From Biscogniauxia marginata (lineage: Eukaryota > Ascomycota > Sordariomycetes > Xylariales > Xylariaceae): a stretch of 64,000 nucleotides of DNA. Shown piece after piece: positions 47,401 to 59,833 of this stretch; within the stretch, counting starts at the first letter, position 1; every line of letters begins with the position of its first letter. The DNA is taken from the NCBI GenBank assembly GCA_022695795.1, contig MU404097.1, positions 248,001 to 312,000 on the forward strand. The letters run 5' to 3'. Below the pieces are notes generated by a model that was given only the letters and a program-made list of their open reading frames with translations, made no database searches and was not told where the DNA came from. The position numbers were made by a program, and so were the translations under genes.

Positions 47401-49499
47401 GGGATTCCTTAACCCGAGAAAAGAGTCGCCAAGATAAGAGTTTAACTCGAAAATAATAAAGAAATAAACTAAGTATTTATTATTAACATTATTAAAATAG
47501 AAAAAATCGAGGAAACTTTTATAAAAGAAGTTTATAAATCTTATTAAGTTAACTGTAAAGATTATTTAAAAGATAATTACTCGTATTTAAGATATTTTAC
47601 ACTAGAATAAGCCAAATAAAGATATGACGAAGGCAAATTATTATATGTATGCGATAATTATAAGCTAGGATACGACTTAGGAATTAAGTTAAACTATAAT
47701 AATCTATATTAAAGCCACTACAAAAACGATAAATACGAAACCCACTAGAAAAAAAGCCAATATAACAGCTTAAACTAGAGGTTTTATATAAATAATAATT
47801 ATAATGTTTATTAAGGCTTAAAGAAACATATATCGTTATATTAAAGCTTTTATATTAACGACGTTTATTAAGTATATAAAAGTTTTAAGGATAAAGTTGG
47901 TTACTATTCTCAAGAACTAGAAAGTGATAACACGAAAAAAAATAAGTGTATTTATAATAACGTCTCACGATAGCTACATTTTTTTCGAGTATGTTATCTT
48001 TATCCCGGTTCCGAAAAAAGCAACGAAACAATTGTTAAAAGTTGTATATGTTATATTTCGGTATTATGCGATATACACGACTTACTTAAAGCAGGTTTCG
48101 AAAAAGACGAGATTAAGGAAGAATTATAGGAATTATAAAAGGAACTATATCTTTTATAATGGCTTAAAAAACAAATTAAGTACGATATAAATTTATTCGG
48201 CTTTATAAGAAAATACTTAATAAAGTAATAAATAAAAACACGTGCGACTAAACGGGGCTATAAACGAATCATTAAAGCATACCTCAAAAAAAAAGGAAAA
48301 CTCCTAGAAATTAATATAAACTTAAAAAGAAACATTAAGATACCCCTAGCAAATAAACTTAAGAATTATTCCTTTTATTTAAGGATAATTTAGAACTTTA
48401 AAAAATTCCGAGTTAATAAAATAAACTTAAGTTATAAAAGGGCTCTTAAAAAAATTAAAGTTTTAATATGTAAAGTTCTATATAAAAGACAAACCTCTCA
48501 CCCCTTATTACGTAAAGGGTAATTAAAAAAACTATTTAAATAATAATTACTAGAAACACGCTTTTATAAAAGCCCAAGAATAAAAGGACATCCGGGTTAT
48601 AACAACTAAAAAAAAACCAAAAAAAAAGGAACGTGAAAAACCAAAAAACGGCAAAAGCTCTCGCTAGTAAAGCAGCGAGAAGCCATAAATAACAAGTCTT
48701 TATATAAAATTCAATCGAGACTTAATAACATTATTATAACTAGAGTTAGGTATAATAAAAAAGAGTATAAAGCCTTAATAAATTTAAGAGTAAATAAAAG
48801 CTATATCTTAGTAAAAGTAACTTAGGAAGATAAAATACTATAAATATATAAATAAAGTCCATATAAGTTATAAAACTTTAAAGGAAGTATATTTAATTAC
48901 GAGAATAATAAAGTGTTAAAAAAAACGATTCTTTTCTCGGTAACTATTTAAGGATATCTTAAATAAGTTAGCCTTAACATTATATACATATTAAATCACG
49001 ATATGATCTTAAGAATGAATTAGTTTAAAAGAAATAATCCACGAATAAATTTCGAGATAAACACGCTCTATTAAGATTAAAAATAAAAGGAGTTAACTAC
49101 TACGGGTTACGAGATGAATATCGCAAGTAATTCCAGAAAAACGGATATAAAAACGAAATATATCGTTTATATAATTCGAGTAACCAAGCCTAAAGATTTA
49201 ACGAAAAGAGTATCGCGTAAATACCTCCGTTTTTATAAATTATTTAGAAATAAAACAAAAAAAGAATTACTAAAATATAGTTAATAGAATTATTAAATCT
49301 ACTTTAAAAAAGAAAAATAATTAAAATTATTTTTAATATATCTTATAAATTAAGAAAAACAAAGGGCATTATAAAAAGGAATCTAGGAAGATCTCGATAA
49401 AAGATATATTCAAAAATCCGAATCCTCGTTAAGATACCCGGTAATCATGGTACTTAAAGTCGATAAAAACGGGAAATAACATGTCAATAAAAAAGAAAA

Positions 49500-50480
49500 C
49501 CTAGTATAACGACGAGTGATTAATTATTAACACTTAAATAAAATAACCAAGAAAAACGGGCATTTATTACCATTAATAAAACTTATAAAAAGATAAATCA
49601 GTAAAGCTTAAATCTTCATAGCACTAAACCTTCGCGATAAATATTATATAATTAAAATAACTAAGGGACACGAATAATATATAGCTTTTTAAACAATATA
49701 TAAATATTATAAGTATAAGGTTATGCTATTTAAACTTATTAACGCACCTGCTACATTTTAACATATAATTATAATAATTCTTCGTAAGTTTTTAAATAAA
49801 TTTGTATTTATTTATTTAAACGATATTTTAATTTACTTAAAAAACGAGAAAAAACATAAAAAACATATAAAGCAAGTATTAAAAGCCCTAGAAAAAGCGA
49901 ACCTATTCGTTTATTTAACTAAAAGTAAATAGCATGTTAAAAAACTAAACTATTTAGGGTTTATAATAAGTCTAAAAGAAATCCGTATTTAAAAGGGAAA
50001 AATAATAATAATTAAGGATTAGTTAGAACCTAAAAGTGTTATAAATATACGCGTATTTCTTGGCTTTGTTAATTATATTAAATAACTCATTAAAGATTTT
50101 AGGCGTATCGCTAAACCATTAACGGAATTAATTACCCTAACAAAAACAAGAAAGGCTTTCCATTTCATTAAAGAAGCTAAATAGGCTTTTCGGTAGCTAA
50201 AAAAAATTGTAACTAATAAGGTTATATATAAACTTCTAAACGAAAATAAAAGGAAATGACTAAGGATAAACGCTTTAAATTTTGCTATTAGAGTAGTCTT
50301 AAAGCAATTAGAAAATAATAAGAAATGGTACCTAGTCGCGTACTTATTTAAAGCACTATATAGCGCTAAATTGAACTATTAGATTTATAATAAGGAACTA
50401 TTAATAGTTATTAAAGCATTAAAGAAATAGGAATTATGACTTAACGGAACTAAGGAACTTATCGACATCTATTTAAACCA
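49500..50480 (+). pseudogene. Reverse transcriptase and RNase H relic
   Basis: Across stops, the conserved RT blocks can be followed: LRDKYYIIKITKGHE at about 49,640, INAPATF at about 49,740, and the catalytic motif at 49,800-49,840 reading VFIYLNDILIY, in which the first catalytic Asp of YLDD has changed to Asn (GAC to AAC). RNase H-like sequence follows at about 50,150-50,480. The enzyme would be inactive. Confidence 0.85.
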
Positions 50481-50789
50481 CAAAAACCTTACATGATTTA
50501 TAACAACATAAACGCTTAATTAAAAACACGAGCGTTAAATGATTTTCTTATTTAAGTTTAATTTTAAAATTTAGTATATTAAGGGAAAGGAAAATATCTA
50601 GGTAGATCTTCTTAACAAAAAGGGAGATTATAAATCAAAAATCAATAAAAGAGATATCTAGATGTTTAAACAACAAAATAATAAATTAATTGTATTAGTT
50701 TACATACGAATTAATATAGGAGACTAGAAATAACGGTTCAAGGAAAATTATAGTTAAAAAGGAAAACAAATACAGTCTTAATAAGGACT

Positions 50790-51560
50790 CAGCGACGAAC
50801 TTCTTTTATATAAGGAAAAGGTATACATACCAGAACAAGTACAAGACAAATTCGTTAAAGAATTTCACGAATATCCTCTACACAGCTACTAAGGGATTTT
50901 TAAAACAATGAAATGACTTTAAAAAGAATTCGACTTTTTAGGAATACGATAAACAGTTAAAAGAATTATAAAGAATTATAACATCTATAATAAGGCTAAA
51001 GTATTATAATATAAACCATATAAACTACTATAACCAACCTAGATACTTGATAAAGCGTGGCACATAATTACATGGGATTTCGTAGTGAAACTCCTAAAGT
51101 TAAAAGATCCTATCATAGAAGTACTTTATAACAGTATATAAGTAATTATTAATAAACTCACGAAATACGCTTACTTTTTATTATTTAACGAATCAAGCAT
51201 AGTAAAATAATTAGTTTTTAACTTCCTAAGAAAATACGTTAATAAATATGGGCTACTAAAACGCGTTGTTTTAAATAGAGATAAGTTATTTACATTAAAA
51301 TTTTAAACTAACTTAATAAAACGAATAAGAATTAAATAAAAGTTATTTATAACGTATTACCCCTAAATAAACAGGTAAATAAAGAAATTAAATTAAATAA
51401 TAAAATAATATTTACAAAGTTATATTAACTAAGAAATAAATAACTAAGTAGAATTACTACTAATAACCTAAATAGCATATAATACTTCGATTAACGAAAA
51501 TATGAAAATATCATTACACGAGGTAATATACAAATAAAAAGCGGAAATCTAAAGACAACT
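50790..51560 (+). pseudogene. Integrase relic
   Basis: The zinc-binding region with its two His (FHEYPLHSY) lies at about 50,860-50,890. The catalytic core opens at about 51,055 with WHIITWDFVVKL, where the Asp is the first of the D,D,E triad. Several stops interrupt it. Confidence 0.8.
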
Positions 51561-52019
51561 AATCGAACTCACGAAAGCACTAAGAGTCGAAATAAAGGCC
51601 CCGAGAGTAAAAGTATTATCTAAAAAGATCTAAACAATATAATAACAACTATAAAAAGAATTATAATTTATTTAAGACAAAATGACAAAGTACTATAATA
51701 AAAGAAGAATTAAAGGACTAATTCTTAAAAGAGGAAATATAGTTTATTTACTCCGTTAATGATAAGGCGTAACATTAAAAACACCTTAAATTAAAATAAA
51801 ACGACCTAACAAAAAACTTAAATTCAAGAAATTAAAACTATATAGAATTAAAAAAGTTATTTCGAAAATTAACTATAAACTAGTATTATTAAAAAGATTT
51901 AAAATATATCTTGTATTTTATGTTTTGCTTTTAAAACTAACACTAAATAACGTTATACTAAAAAACCAACTAGAATTTAAGGAGAATCTTAATAAATATA
52001 AAGTGAAAAAGATATTAAA

Positions 52020-52145
52020 TTTAAAACGGGTTGGAAGTTAATTATAATATTTCGTTAAATAGGAAGATTACTTACTCGAGGAAAACACTTGGGAACTTCT
52101 TAAGTATTTAAAGAACTTAATAGAGGAACTTGCGAATTTTCACCG
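52020..52145 (+). pseudogene. Chromodomain at the integrase C-terminus
   Basis: Reads YFVK-stop-EDYLLEENTWELL with LKYLKNLIEEL after it, the standard chromodomain core (YLVKWxxYxxxxNTWE). The stop replaces the Trp codon, a RIP-type G-to-A change. This places the element among chromoviruses, whose chromodomains direct integration to marked heterochromatin. Confidence 0.8.
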
Positions 52146-52831
52146 ATAGAACCCGGATCGACTAAGAAGGCCTGAAAATCAGGATCCTAATCTAGGAAAG
52201 ACAGGTCGAAGGAGGGGACGGCCTCGGAAGCAACTTTAACCTATTTTGTTAAAAATTACTATTTAGCCTAAAAACGCTTTTATTCCTTCTCTAGACGCTC
52301 CTGCTTTTTTAGCTTATTTAAGTTTTAAAAACTTCGTTATAACATTTTAAGACCTTTTTATTTAAGAAAGCCTCGTTAACGACGTAAACGTAATATATAA
52401 TTAATAAACTTATTAACCTCGGTTTAAGAATAATTAATTTCTAATTATAAGCGAGTTATTTCGGCTTAACAAAGAAAAAAAGTTTTTTTCGCTTAACGTT
52501 CTTATCGAAATAACCGTTTTTTTTTAACGTTTAACCGATTAAAGGAGTTTAAAGTAATACCAGTCCTATTATAAAGATAGCCCTTATAAATATATTTACT
52601 ACATTTTCGAGACTTTCCTTTTACCATGACACATTTAAGCGCCTAATTAAAGTAACGGGAATAAAGCATGATTTTAAGATTAAAACCTAACTTATTTATT
52701 TAATGTGTAAGTTTTTCACGTTCGAATTTTTGGTTTAAACGATAACGCTTAATAATACGATTATTAAATATAATTATTATAAAAAGAAAAAAAAATAACT
52801 TATTAAGAATAATCTTTAAAACAAAGATTTT

Positions 52832-52847
52832 AAGAGGGGAAAAATAG
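52832..52847 (+). other. Polypurine tract of element I
   Basis: AAGAGGGGAAAAATAG directly before the 3' LTR; primer for plus-strand DNA synthesis in LTR elements. Confidence 0.75.
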
Positions 52848-53300
52848 TATTACGAATTATGAAAATAAAGGAATTCCATATTAAGGTGTCGTGACATAAA
52901 CCAAGAAATTAATGAACTAATTAGTTCCGTTTCGGTTATAATGTAACCTCACGTAACGTGGATATAGTGAAATATTATATTTAATAAGGATAAATATTAA
53001 GGGATTTCATATCCATTGATATTCAATATATTAAACAGTAGAAATGTATATAAAAAAAAACGAGTATAAGTAAATTAGAATTTCCTTGTATAATTAGTCT
53101 CTCGTTTTTTAGCTATTAATTTAAGACTATAATTACTCTTTAATACTATAGTAAAAGTACCTTGAAACCTCTTTAACAAACATAATATTTTAAATTAATT
53201 AAACCAATTTTAACTTATTGTTACCTTTAAATCAAGAAAACCTAGTACGTACTCATTTGTGAAGTTAGCTGACTAGGAACACACAGGGAGGTTCGTCACA
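52848..53300 (+). repeat. 3' LTR of element I
   Basis: 453 bp, aligning end to end with the 5' LTR. It starts TATTACGAATT (RIP-changed from TGTTACGAACC) and ends GTTCGTCACA. Its outer end is better preserved than the same part of the 5' LTR. Confidence 0.92.
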
Positions 53301-55739
53301 AGGACTATTTATTTCTTTAAAAGTGTTAAGCGGAGGCGGCGCTCTTTAAATTTTAATTCGAAATAAATAAATCTATTACGCGCATTTTTAGGTTGCGTTA
53401 ATAACGTGACCTTTTCCGTAAAAAAGGTTTAAAAATGTTATAACGAGGTTTTTAAAACCTAAATAAGTTAAAAAAGTAAAAACGCCTCGAAAAAGAATAA
53501 AAGCGTTTTTAAACCGAATAATAGTTTTTAATTAAATAAGCTAAAGTTGCTTTCAAGGCCATCCTTTTTTTCGACTTGTTTTTCTTAAATTAAAATCCTG
53601 ATTTTTAGGCCTTTTTAGCCGGTTTAGGTTTTGTTAATAAAACTTATTAAATACGTTTTTCGAGTTTATTAAGTGCTTAAGTGGTTTTTATGTATTTTTC
53701 TTTAATGAGTACCTTTTTTATTTAATTAATTATTATAATTAATTATTAATTTTTTTAAGTTTAAAATCCTTTTTATTTTATATTTATTTGGTTTTTTTTT
53801 AATCTCGTTTTAGGTTTTTAACGAGGCGTTTTTTAATATTAGTTTTAATAGCGATATATAAAAAACTAAATATATTCTAGATTTCTTTAATAATTTTAAT
53901 TTATAATTAATACTCGAAATAACTTTCTTAATTTCGTAAAGTCCTAATTTTTTAAAGTTAAGCTTTTTATTAAGTCATTTTATTTTAATTTACGGAGTTT
54001 TTATCGATATATTTTATCGTTAATAAAGTAAGTAAATTATATTTCCTCTTTTAAAAATTAGTTCTTTAATTCTTTTTTTATTATAATACTTTATTATTTT
54101 ATTTTAAATAAATTATAACTTTTTTTATAACCGTAATTATATTATTTAAACTTTTTCGAATAGTACTTTTATTCTCGGGGTTTTTATTTCGACTTTTAAT
54201 ACTTCCGTAAATTCGATTAATTATTTTTATATTTTTGCTTTTTAATTATATATTGCTTTGTATAATAACATTTTTATGTCCTTATTAACCAAAGTGTTAT
54301 ATACTATTTAAGCTATTAATAATAATTCTATTTAGTTATTTATTTCTTAGTTAATATAACTTCGGAAATATTGTTTTATTATTTAGTTTAATTTTTTTAT
54401 TTATTCGTTTAACTAGAGATAATACGTTATAAATAACTTTTATTTAACTCTTATTCGTTTTATTAAACTAGTTTAAAACTTTAACGTAAATAATTTATTT
54501 CTATTTAAAATAATACGTTTTAATAATTTATATTTATTAACGTATTCTCTTAAAAAACTAAAAACTAATTACTTTATTATGCTTAATTCGTTAAACGGTA
54601 AAAAATAAGCATATTTTATAAGTTTATTAACGATTATTTATATGTTATTATAAGGTATTTTTATAATAAGATTTTTTAACTTAAGAAGTTTTATTACAAA
54701 ATCCTATGTAGTTATATATTATGCTTTTTTAGGTATTTAAGTTAGTTATAATAATTTATATGGTTTATATTGTAATACTTTAGTTTTATTATAAACATTA
54801 TAACTTTTTATAACTTTCTTAATTATTTATTTTATTTCTAAAAAGTCGAATTTTTTTTAAAATCGTTTTAATGTTTTGAAAATTCCTTAATAAATTCGTT
54901 TTATACTTGTTTTAATATATAAACCTTTTTTTTATATAATAAAAGTTTGTTATTAGATTTTTATTAAGATTATAATTACTTTTCTTTTTAATTATAACTT
55001 TCCTTAAAACGTTATTTTTAGTTTTTTATATTAATTTGTTATTTTATTATTTAAACATCTAGATATTTCTTTTATTGATTTTTAACTTATAATCTTCTTT
55101 TTTATTAAAAAAATCTATTTAAATGTTTTTTCTTTTAATATAATAAATTCTAAAATTAAACTTAAATAAGAAAATTATTTAATGCTTATGTCTTTAATTA
55201 AGCGTTTGTGTTATTATAAATCGTGTAAGGTTTTTATAATTTAAATAAATATCAATAGATTCCTTAGTTCTACTAAGCCATAGTTCCCATTTTTTAATGC
55301 TTTAATAACTATTAATAATTCCTTATTATAAATTTAATAGTTTAGTTTAATACTATATAATGCCTTAAATAAGTACGCGACTAAATACCATTTTTTATTG
55401 TTTTTTAGTTACTTTAAAACTACTTTAATAATGAAATTTAAAGCGTTTATTTTTAGTCGTTTTTTCTTGTTTTCGTTTAAAAGTTTATATATAACTTTAT
55501 TAATTATAACTTCTTTTAGTTATTAAAAAGCTTATTTAGCTTTTTTAGTAAAATGGAAAGCTTTTCTTATTTTCGTTAAAGTAATTAGTTTTATTAATAA
55601 CTTGGCGATTTACCCGAAATCTTAAATGAGTTATTTAACATAATTAATAAAGCCAAAAAATGCGTATATATTTATAATATTCTTAAGTTTTAATTAATCC
55701 TTAATTATTATTATTTTTCTCTTTTAAATATAGATTTTT

Positions 55740-56200
55740 TTAAACTTATTATAAACTTTAAATAATCTAGTTTTTTGATATATTATTTATTTTTTAAAGC
55801 TTTTAATACTTACTTTATATGTTTTTTATGTTTTTTTTCGCTTTTTAAATAAATTAGTATATCGTTTAAATAAATAAATACAAATTTATTTAAAAACTTA
55901 TAAATAATTATTATAATTATATATTAAAATGTAACGAGTATGTTAATAAGTCTAAATGGTATAACTTTGTATTTATAATATTTATATATCGTTTAGAAAA
56001 TAATATATTATTCGTGTTTTTTAATTATTTTAATTATATAATAATTATCGCGGAGATTTAATATTATAAAAATTTAAATTTTATTAATTTACCTTTTTAT
56101 AAGTTTTATTAATAATAATAAATACTCGTTTTTTTATTACTTTATTAAAATATTAATAATTAATTATTTATTATTATATTAAATTTCCTTTTTTATTAAT
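55740..56200 (-). pseudogene. Reverse transcriptase relic of element II
   Basis: The reverse complement matches element I's RT, including the catalytic YLxDILIY region at about 55,850-55,890. Multiple stops. Confidence 0.7.
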
Positions 56201-56898
56201 ATGTTATTTTTCGTTTTTATTAACTTTTAATATTATAATTACTAAATATCTTAACGAGAATTTCGACTTTTTAATATATTTTTTATTAAGATCTTTTTAA
56301 ATTCCTTTTTATAATACTTTTTATTTTTCTTAATTTATAAAATATATTAAAAATTATTTTAATTATTTTCTTTTTTTAAAATAAATTTAATAATTTTTTT
56401 ATTTTTATTTTTAAATAATTTATAAAAATAAAAATACTTACGTGATATTTTTTTATTAAATTTTTAAGTTTAATTACTTAAATTATATAAATAATATATT
56501 TCGTTTTTATATTCGTTTTTTTAATATTATTTATAATATTTATTTTATAATTTGTAATAATTAACTTCTTTTAATTTTAATTTTAATAAAACGTATTTAT
56601 TTTAAAATTTATTTATATATTACTTTTTTAAAACTAATTTATTTTTAAGATTATATTATAATTTAATATATATATAATATTAAAAATAACTTACTCGAGA
56701 TATTTTTAAATAATTATTAAAAAAAAAACTATTTTTTAATACTTTATTATTCTTATAATTAAATATTTTTTTTAAAATTCCGTAATTTATATAAACTTTA
56801 TTTATATATTTATAATATATTATTTTTTTAAATTACTTTAATTAAAATATAACTTTTATTTATTTTTAAGTTTATAAAGACTTTATATTTCTTTTTAT

Positions 56899-56997
56899 TA
56901 TATTTAATTTTAATTATATTTAATTTTAATTATATTTAATTTTAATTATATTTAATTTTAATTATATTTAATTTTAATTATATTTAATTTTAATTAT
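56899..56997. repeat. 16-bp tandem repeat, about six copies
   Basis: The unit TATATTTAATTTTAAT is repeated head to tail within element II, where element I has no equivalent array; probably replication slippage after AT enrichment. Confidence 0.85.
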
Positions 56998-59504
56998 AAT
57001 AATATTATTAAATTTTAATTAAACTTCGTATAAAGATTTATTATTTATAACTTTTCGTTATTTTACTAACGAAAACTTTTATCGTTTTTTGGTTTTTTAT
57101 ATTTTTTTAAGTTTTTTTAAATCGTTATAACTTTAATTTCGTTTTATTTTTAGATTTTTATAAAAACGTATTTTTAGTAATTATTATTTCGATAATTTCT
57201 TTAATTACTTTTTATGTAATAAAAAATAAAAAGTTTATTTTTTATATAAAACCTTATATATTAAAACTTTAATTCTTTTTCGAGATCTTTTTTATAACTT
57301 AAATTTATTTTTTATTAATTTAAAAACTCTTAAAATTTTAAACTATTTTCGAATAAAAAACGTAATTTTTAAGTTTATTTATTAAAAGTAATTTAATATT
57401 TTTATAAGTTTATATATATTTTTAAAAACTCTTTTTTTAAATATATTTTAATAATTTATTTATAACTTAGTTTAATTATTTTTATTTTTATTTATTATTT
57501 CGTTAAATACTTCTTTATAAAACCGAATAAATTAATATCGTATTTAACTTGTTTTTTAAATTAACATAAAAAATATAATTTTTTTTATAATTCTTATAAT
57601 TCTTTTTTAATTTTATCTTTTTCGAAACTTATTTTAAATAACTCGTATATATTATAAAGTATTAAAGTGTAATATATATAACTTTTAATAATTATTTAGT
57701 TACTTTTTTCGAAATTTAAGTAAAAATAATAAGCTTTTAAATAATATAACTATCGTAAAACGTTATTATAAATATACTCGTTTTTTTTATATTATTACTT
57801 TTTAGTTTTTAAAAATAATAATTAGTTTTATTTTTAAAGTTTTTATATATTTAATAAGCGTCGTTAATATAAAACCTTTAATATAACGATATATATATTT
57901 TTTATAACTTTATTATTTTATTTTTATTAAAATAAAATGTTTCGTTTTTTAGTTATTTAATTATTTTTAATTTTAATTTAGATTTTTCACTTAATAACCT
58001 ATTAAGTTAATTAATACTATTTAAGTTTTAATAAATATCGTAATTATTATTTATATAAAATTTTCGATATAAATTATTATATTTATTTTTTTAATATGTT
58101 TCGTATTTATCGTCATTATAATAATTTTAATATAATTTATTATAGTTTAATTTAACTTTTAAGTTATACTTTAATTTATAAATATTATATTTATATAGTA
58201 ATTTTTAAAGTTAATTTAATAGTATTTATAACTTTCGCGAATTATAATAAATAAATAATAATACTTTAAATAATATTTATAAGTTTTTTTTTATAATTTT
58301 AATGAACATTATAACTTTTTTTAAAAAAATATTCTTTTTTATTTTAATAATAACGATAATAAACATTTAATTTATTTCTTTATTATTTTCGAAATAAATC
58401 CTTATTTTGAAAGTTTTTTTTTTCGGGTTAAAAAATATTTTCGGTTTTTAGTTTTTATTTCTTAAAATTTTAATACTCGTTTTTATAATATTTTTTTATA
58501 ATTAAAACATTTAATAATTAACTTATTTCGTTTTTTTATTCTTTTTAAATAATTTTAATTTTAATAAAATTTAATTTAGTTTTAATATCTTTTTTTATTT
58601 TAATATTACTTTTATAATTTCCTTTTTTTTATTAATCGTCGTTTTTTCGTTATATCGGTTTTTATTATTAATAATTATTATTATTATAACGTAATTATTA
58701 AACTTTTTTAAGTTTTTTTATATAATTTTATAATTTTTAATAAAACAAGTAATATAAGTTTTCGATAAATAGTTATAATTAATTTATAATTTTTTAAACT
58801 TAATAATATAATTTAAAACCTTTTTATCTTATTATAATTTATAAAGTCGAGTTTCGGTTTATTACTTAAAAATTAAATTATTAAATATAAATTTAAGTTA
58901 TTTTTTAAACTTTTTATAATTTTTAAAGATTTTCTTTATATTTTTAAACGTTTAATTTATTTTTAAGTAATTTTTTAATATTAATTAAAATTAAGTTAAA
59001 ATAATTTCGACGAGAAGTTAAAATATTATAAAAAAATTTTAGTTTTTAATAATAATTATTTTATAATAAAACCGTAAATAAGTTTTAACTTAAATTAAAA
59101 ATCCTTTTAAATTATTTAACTTATTATATTTATTAAGTATAATTAGTTTAAAACTTTTTATATTGAGAGTTATTATATCGTTTTTGTCGTTTAAATTATT
59201 AAAGTCGTTATCGTTTAAAAGTAGCTTTAATTATTTATTATTAAGAAATAAAAGTTATTTTATTTATTTGTTTTTCTTTTTTTTAAACGATTTTTCTTAT
59301 TAAATTTTAAAAGTGTTTTTTAGGGGTTTTTTTTTAATTATAATTATATTTAACTTTTTTATTATATTATAAAAAATTCTAAAGTTTTCGTTTAAAAGCT
59401 TATTAATCATTATTTTTTATTTTTTATTTATTTTTTCTTTTATTACTTTTTAATTTTAAAAAGTATATTTATTTTAAGATGATTTAATTAAAAAGCTATT
59501 AAAA

Positions 59505-59833
59505 TATAATAAACCTCTTTATATATTCCTAATTAATTAACTTAATAAATATAATAAGTTTTCTTAATTTAAAAGATTTATTATACTTTATTTGTTAAAA
59601 AAATTTCAAAGTACTTTTATTATAATATTAAAAAGTAATTATAATTTTAAATTAATAGTTAAAAAATAAAAATAAATAACTAAATATATAAAAAAACTTT
59701 ATCTTTTTTATATTTTTTATTATTTAAGATTCTTTTACGAGATTTTTATTAATCTTGCGATCTTATTAAGATAGCGAGATCGTTAACCCGGGGTTACGTG
59801 ACTTAAATCACCTAACTAAATAGGGTTATAATA
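59505..59833 (-). repeat. LTR at the right end of element II (its 5' LTR), about 329 bp
   Basis: On the minus strand its last roughly 185 bp align with the end of element I's LTR (GAAACTT...TAGGAATATATAAAG...), but the beginning (TATTATAACCC, with GTTAGGTGATTTAAGTCACG) differs completely from TGTTACGAACC. It is therefore a shorter variant LTR sharing only the 3' half. The outer boundary is set at TATTATAACCC, presumably TGTTATAACCC before RIP. Confidence 0.6.

Larger units (their letters stand above)
45737..53300 (+). mobile_element. Ty3/Gypsy chromovirus with both LTRs, RIP-inactivated (element I)
   Basis: It is 7,564 bp long and bounded by 453-bp direct LTRs at 45,737-46,189 and 52,848-53,300. 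A polypurine tract (AAGAGGGGAAAAATAG) abuts the 3' LTR. The internal order is gag with a CCHC-type knuckle, reverse transcriptase, RNase H, integrase and chromodomain, which is the Ty3/Gypsy (Metaviridae) chromovirus order. Every domain is broken by stops from C-to-T and G-to-A changes, so the copy is dead. The 5-bp flanks (TTAAA left, AGGAC right) do not match, so no target-site duplication is visible. Confidence 0.93.
53301..59833 (-). mobile_element. Related Gypsy chromovirus, minus strand, left end missing (element II)
   Basis: Read on the minus strand, it carries the same module order as element I. The sequence after the chromodomain is at about 53,540-53,640, the RT active-site region at about 55,850-55,890 (reverse complement of 49,800-49,840), and gag toward 58,300-59,300. 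An LTR ends it at 59,505-59,833. It starts abruptly at the outer edge of element I's 3' LTR with no LTR of its own there, so its tail and 3' LTR were lost or lie elsewhere. It is more heavily mutated than element I. Confidence 0.8.

Noticed and set aside
47924..48190. An 88-codon plus-strand open frame inside element I
   Set aside because: A remnant of the retrotransposon polyprotein that happens to lack stops; not an independent gene.
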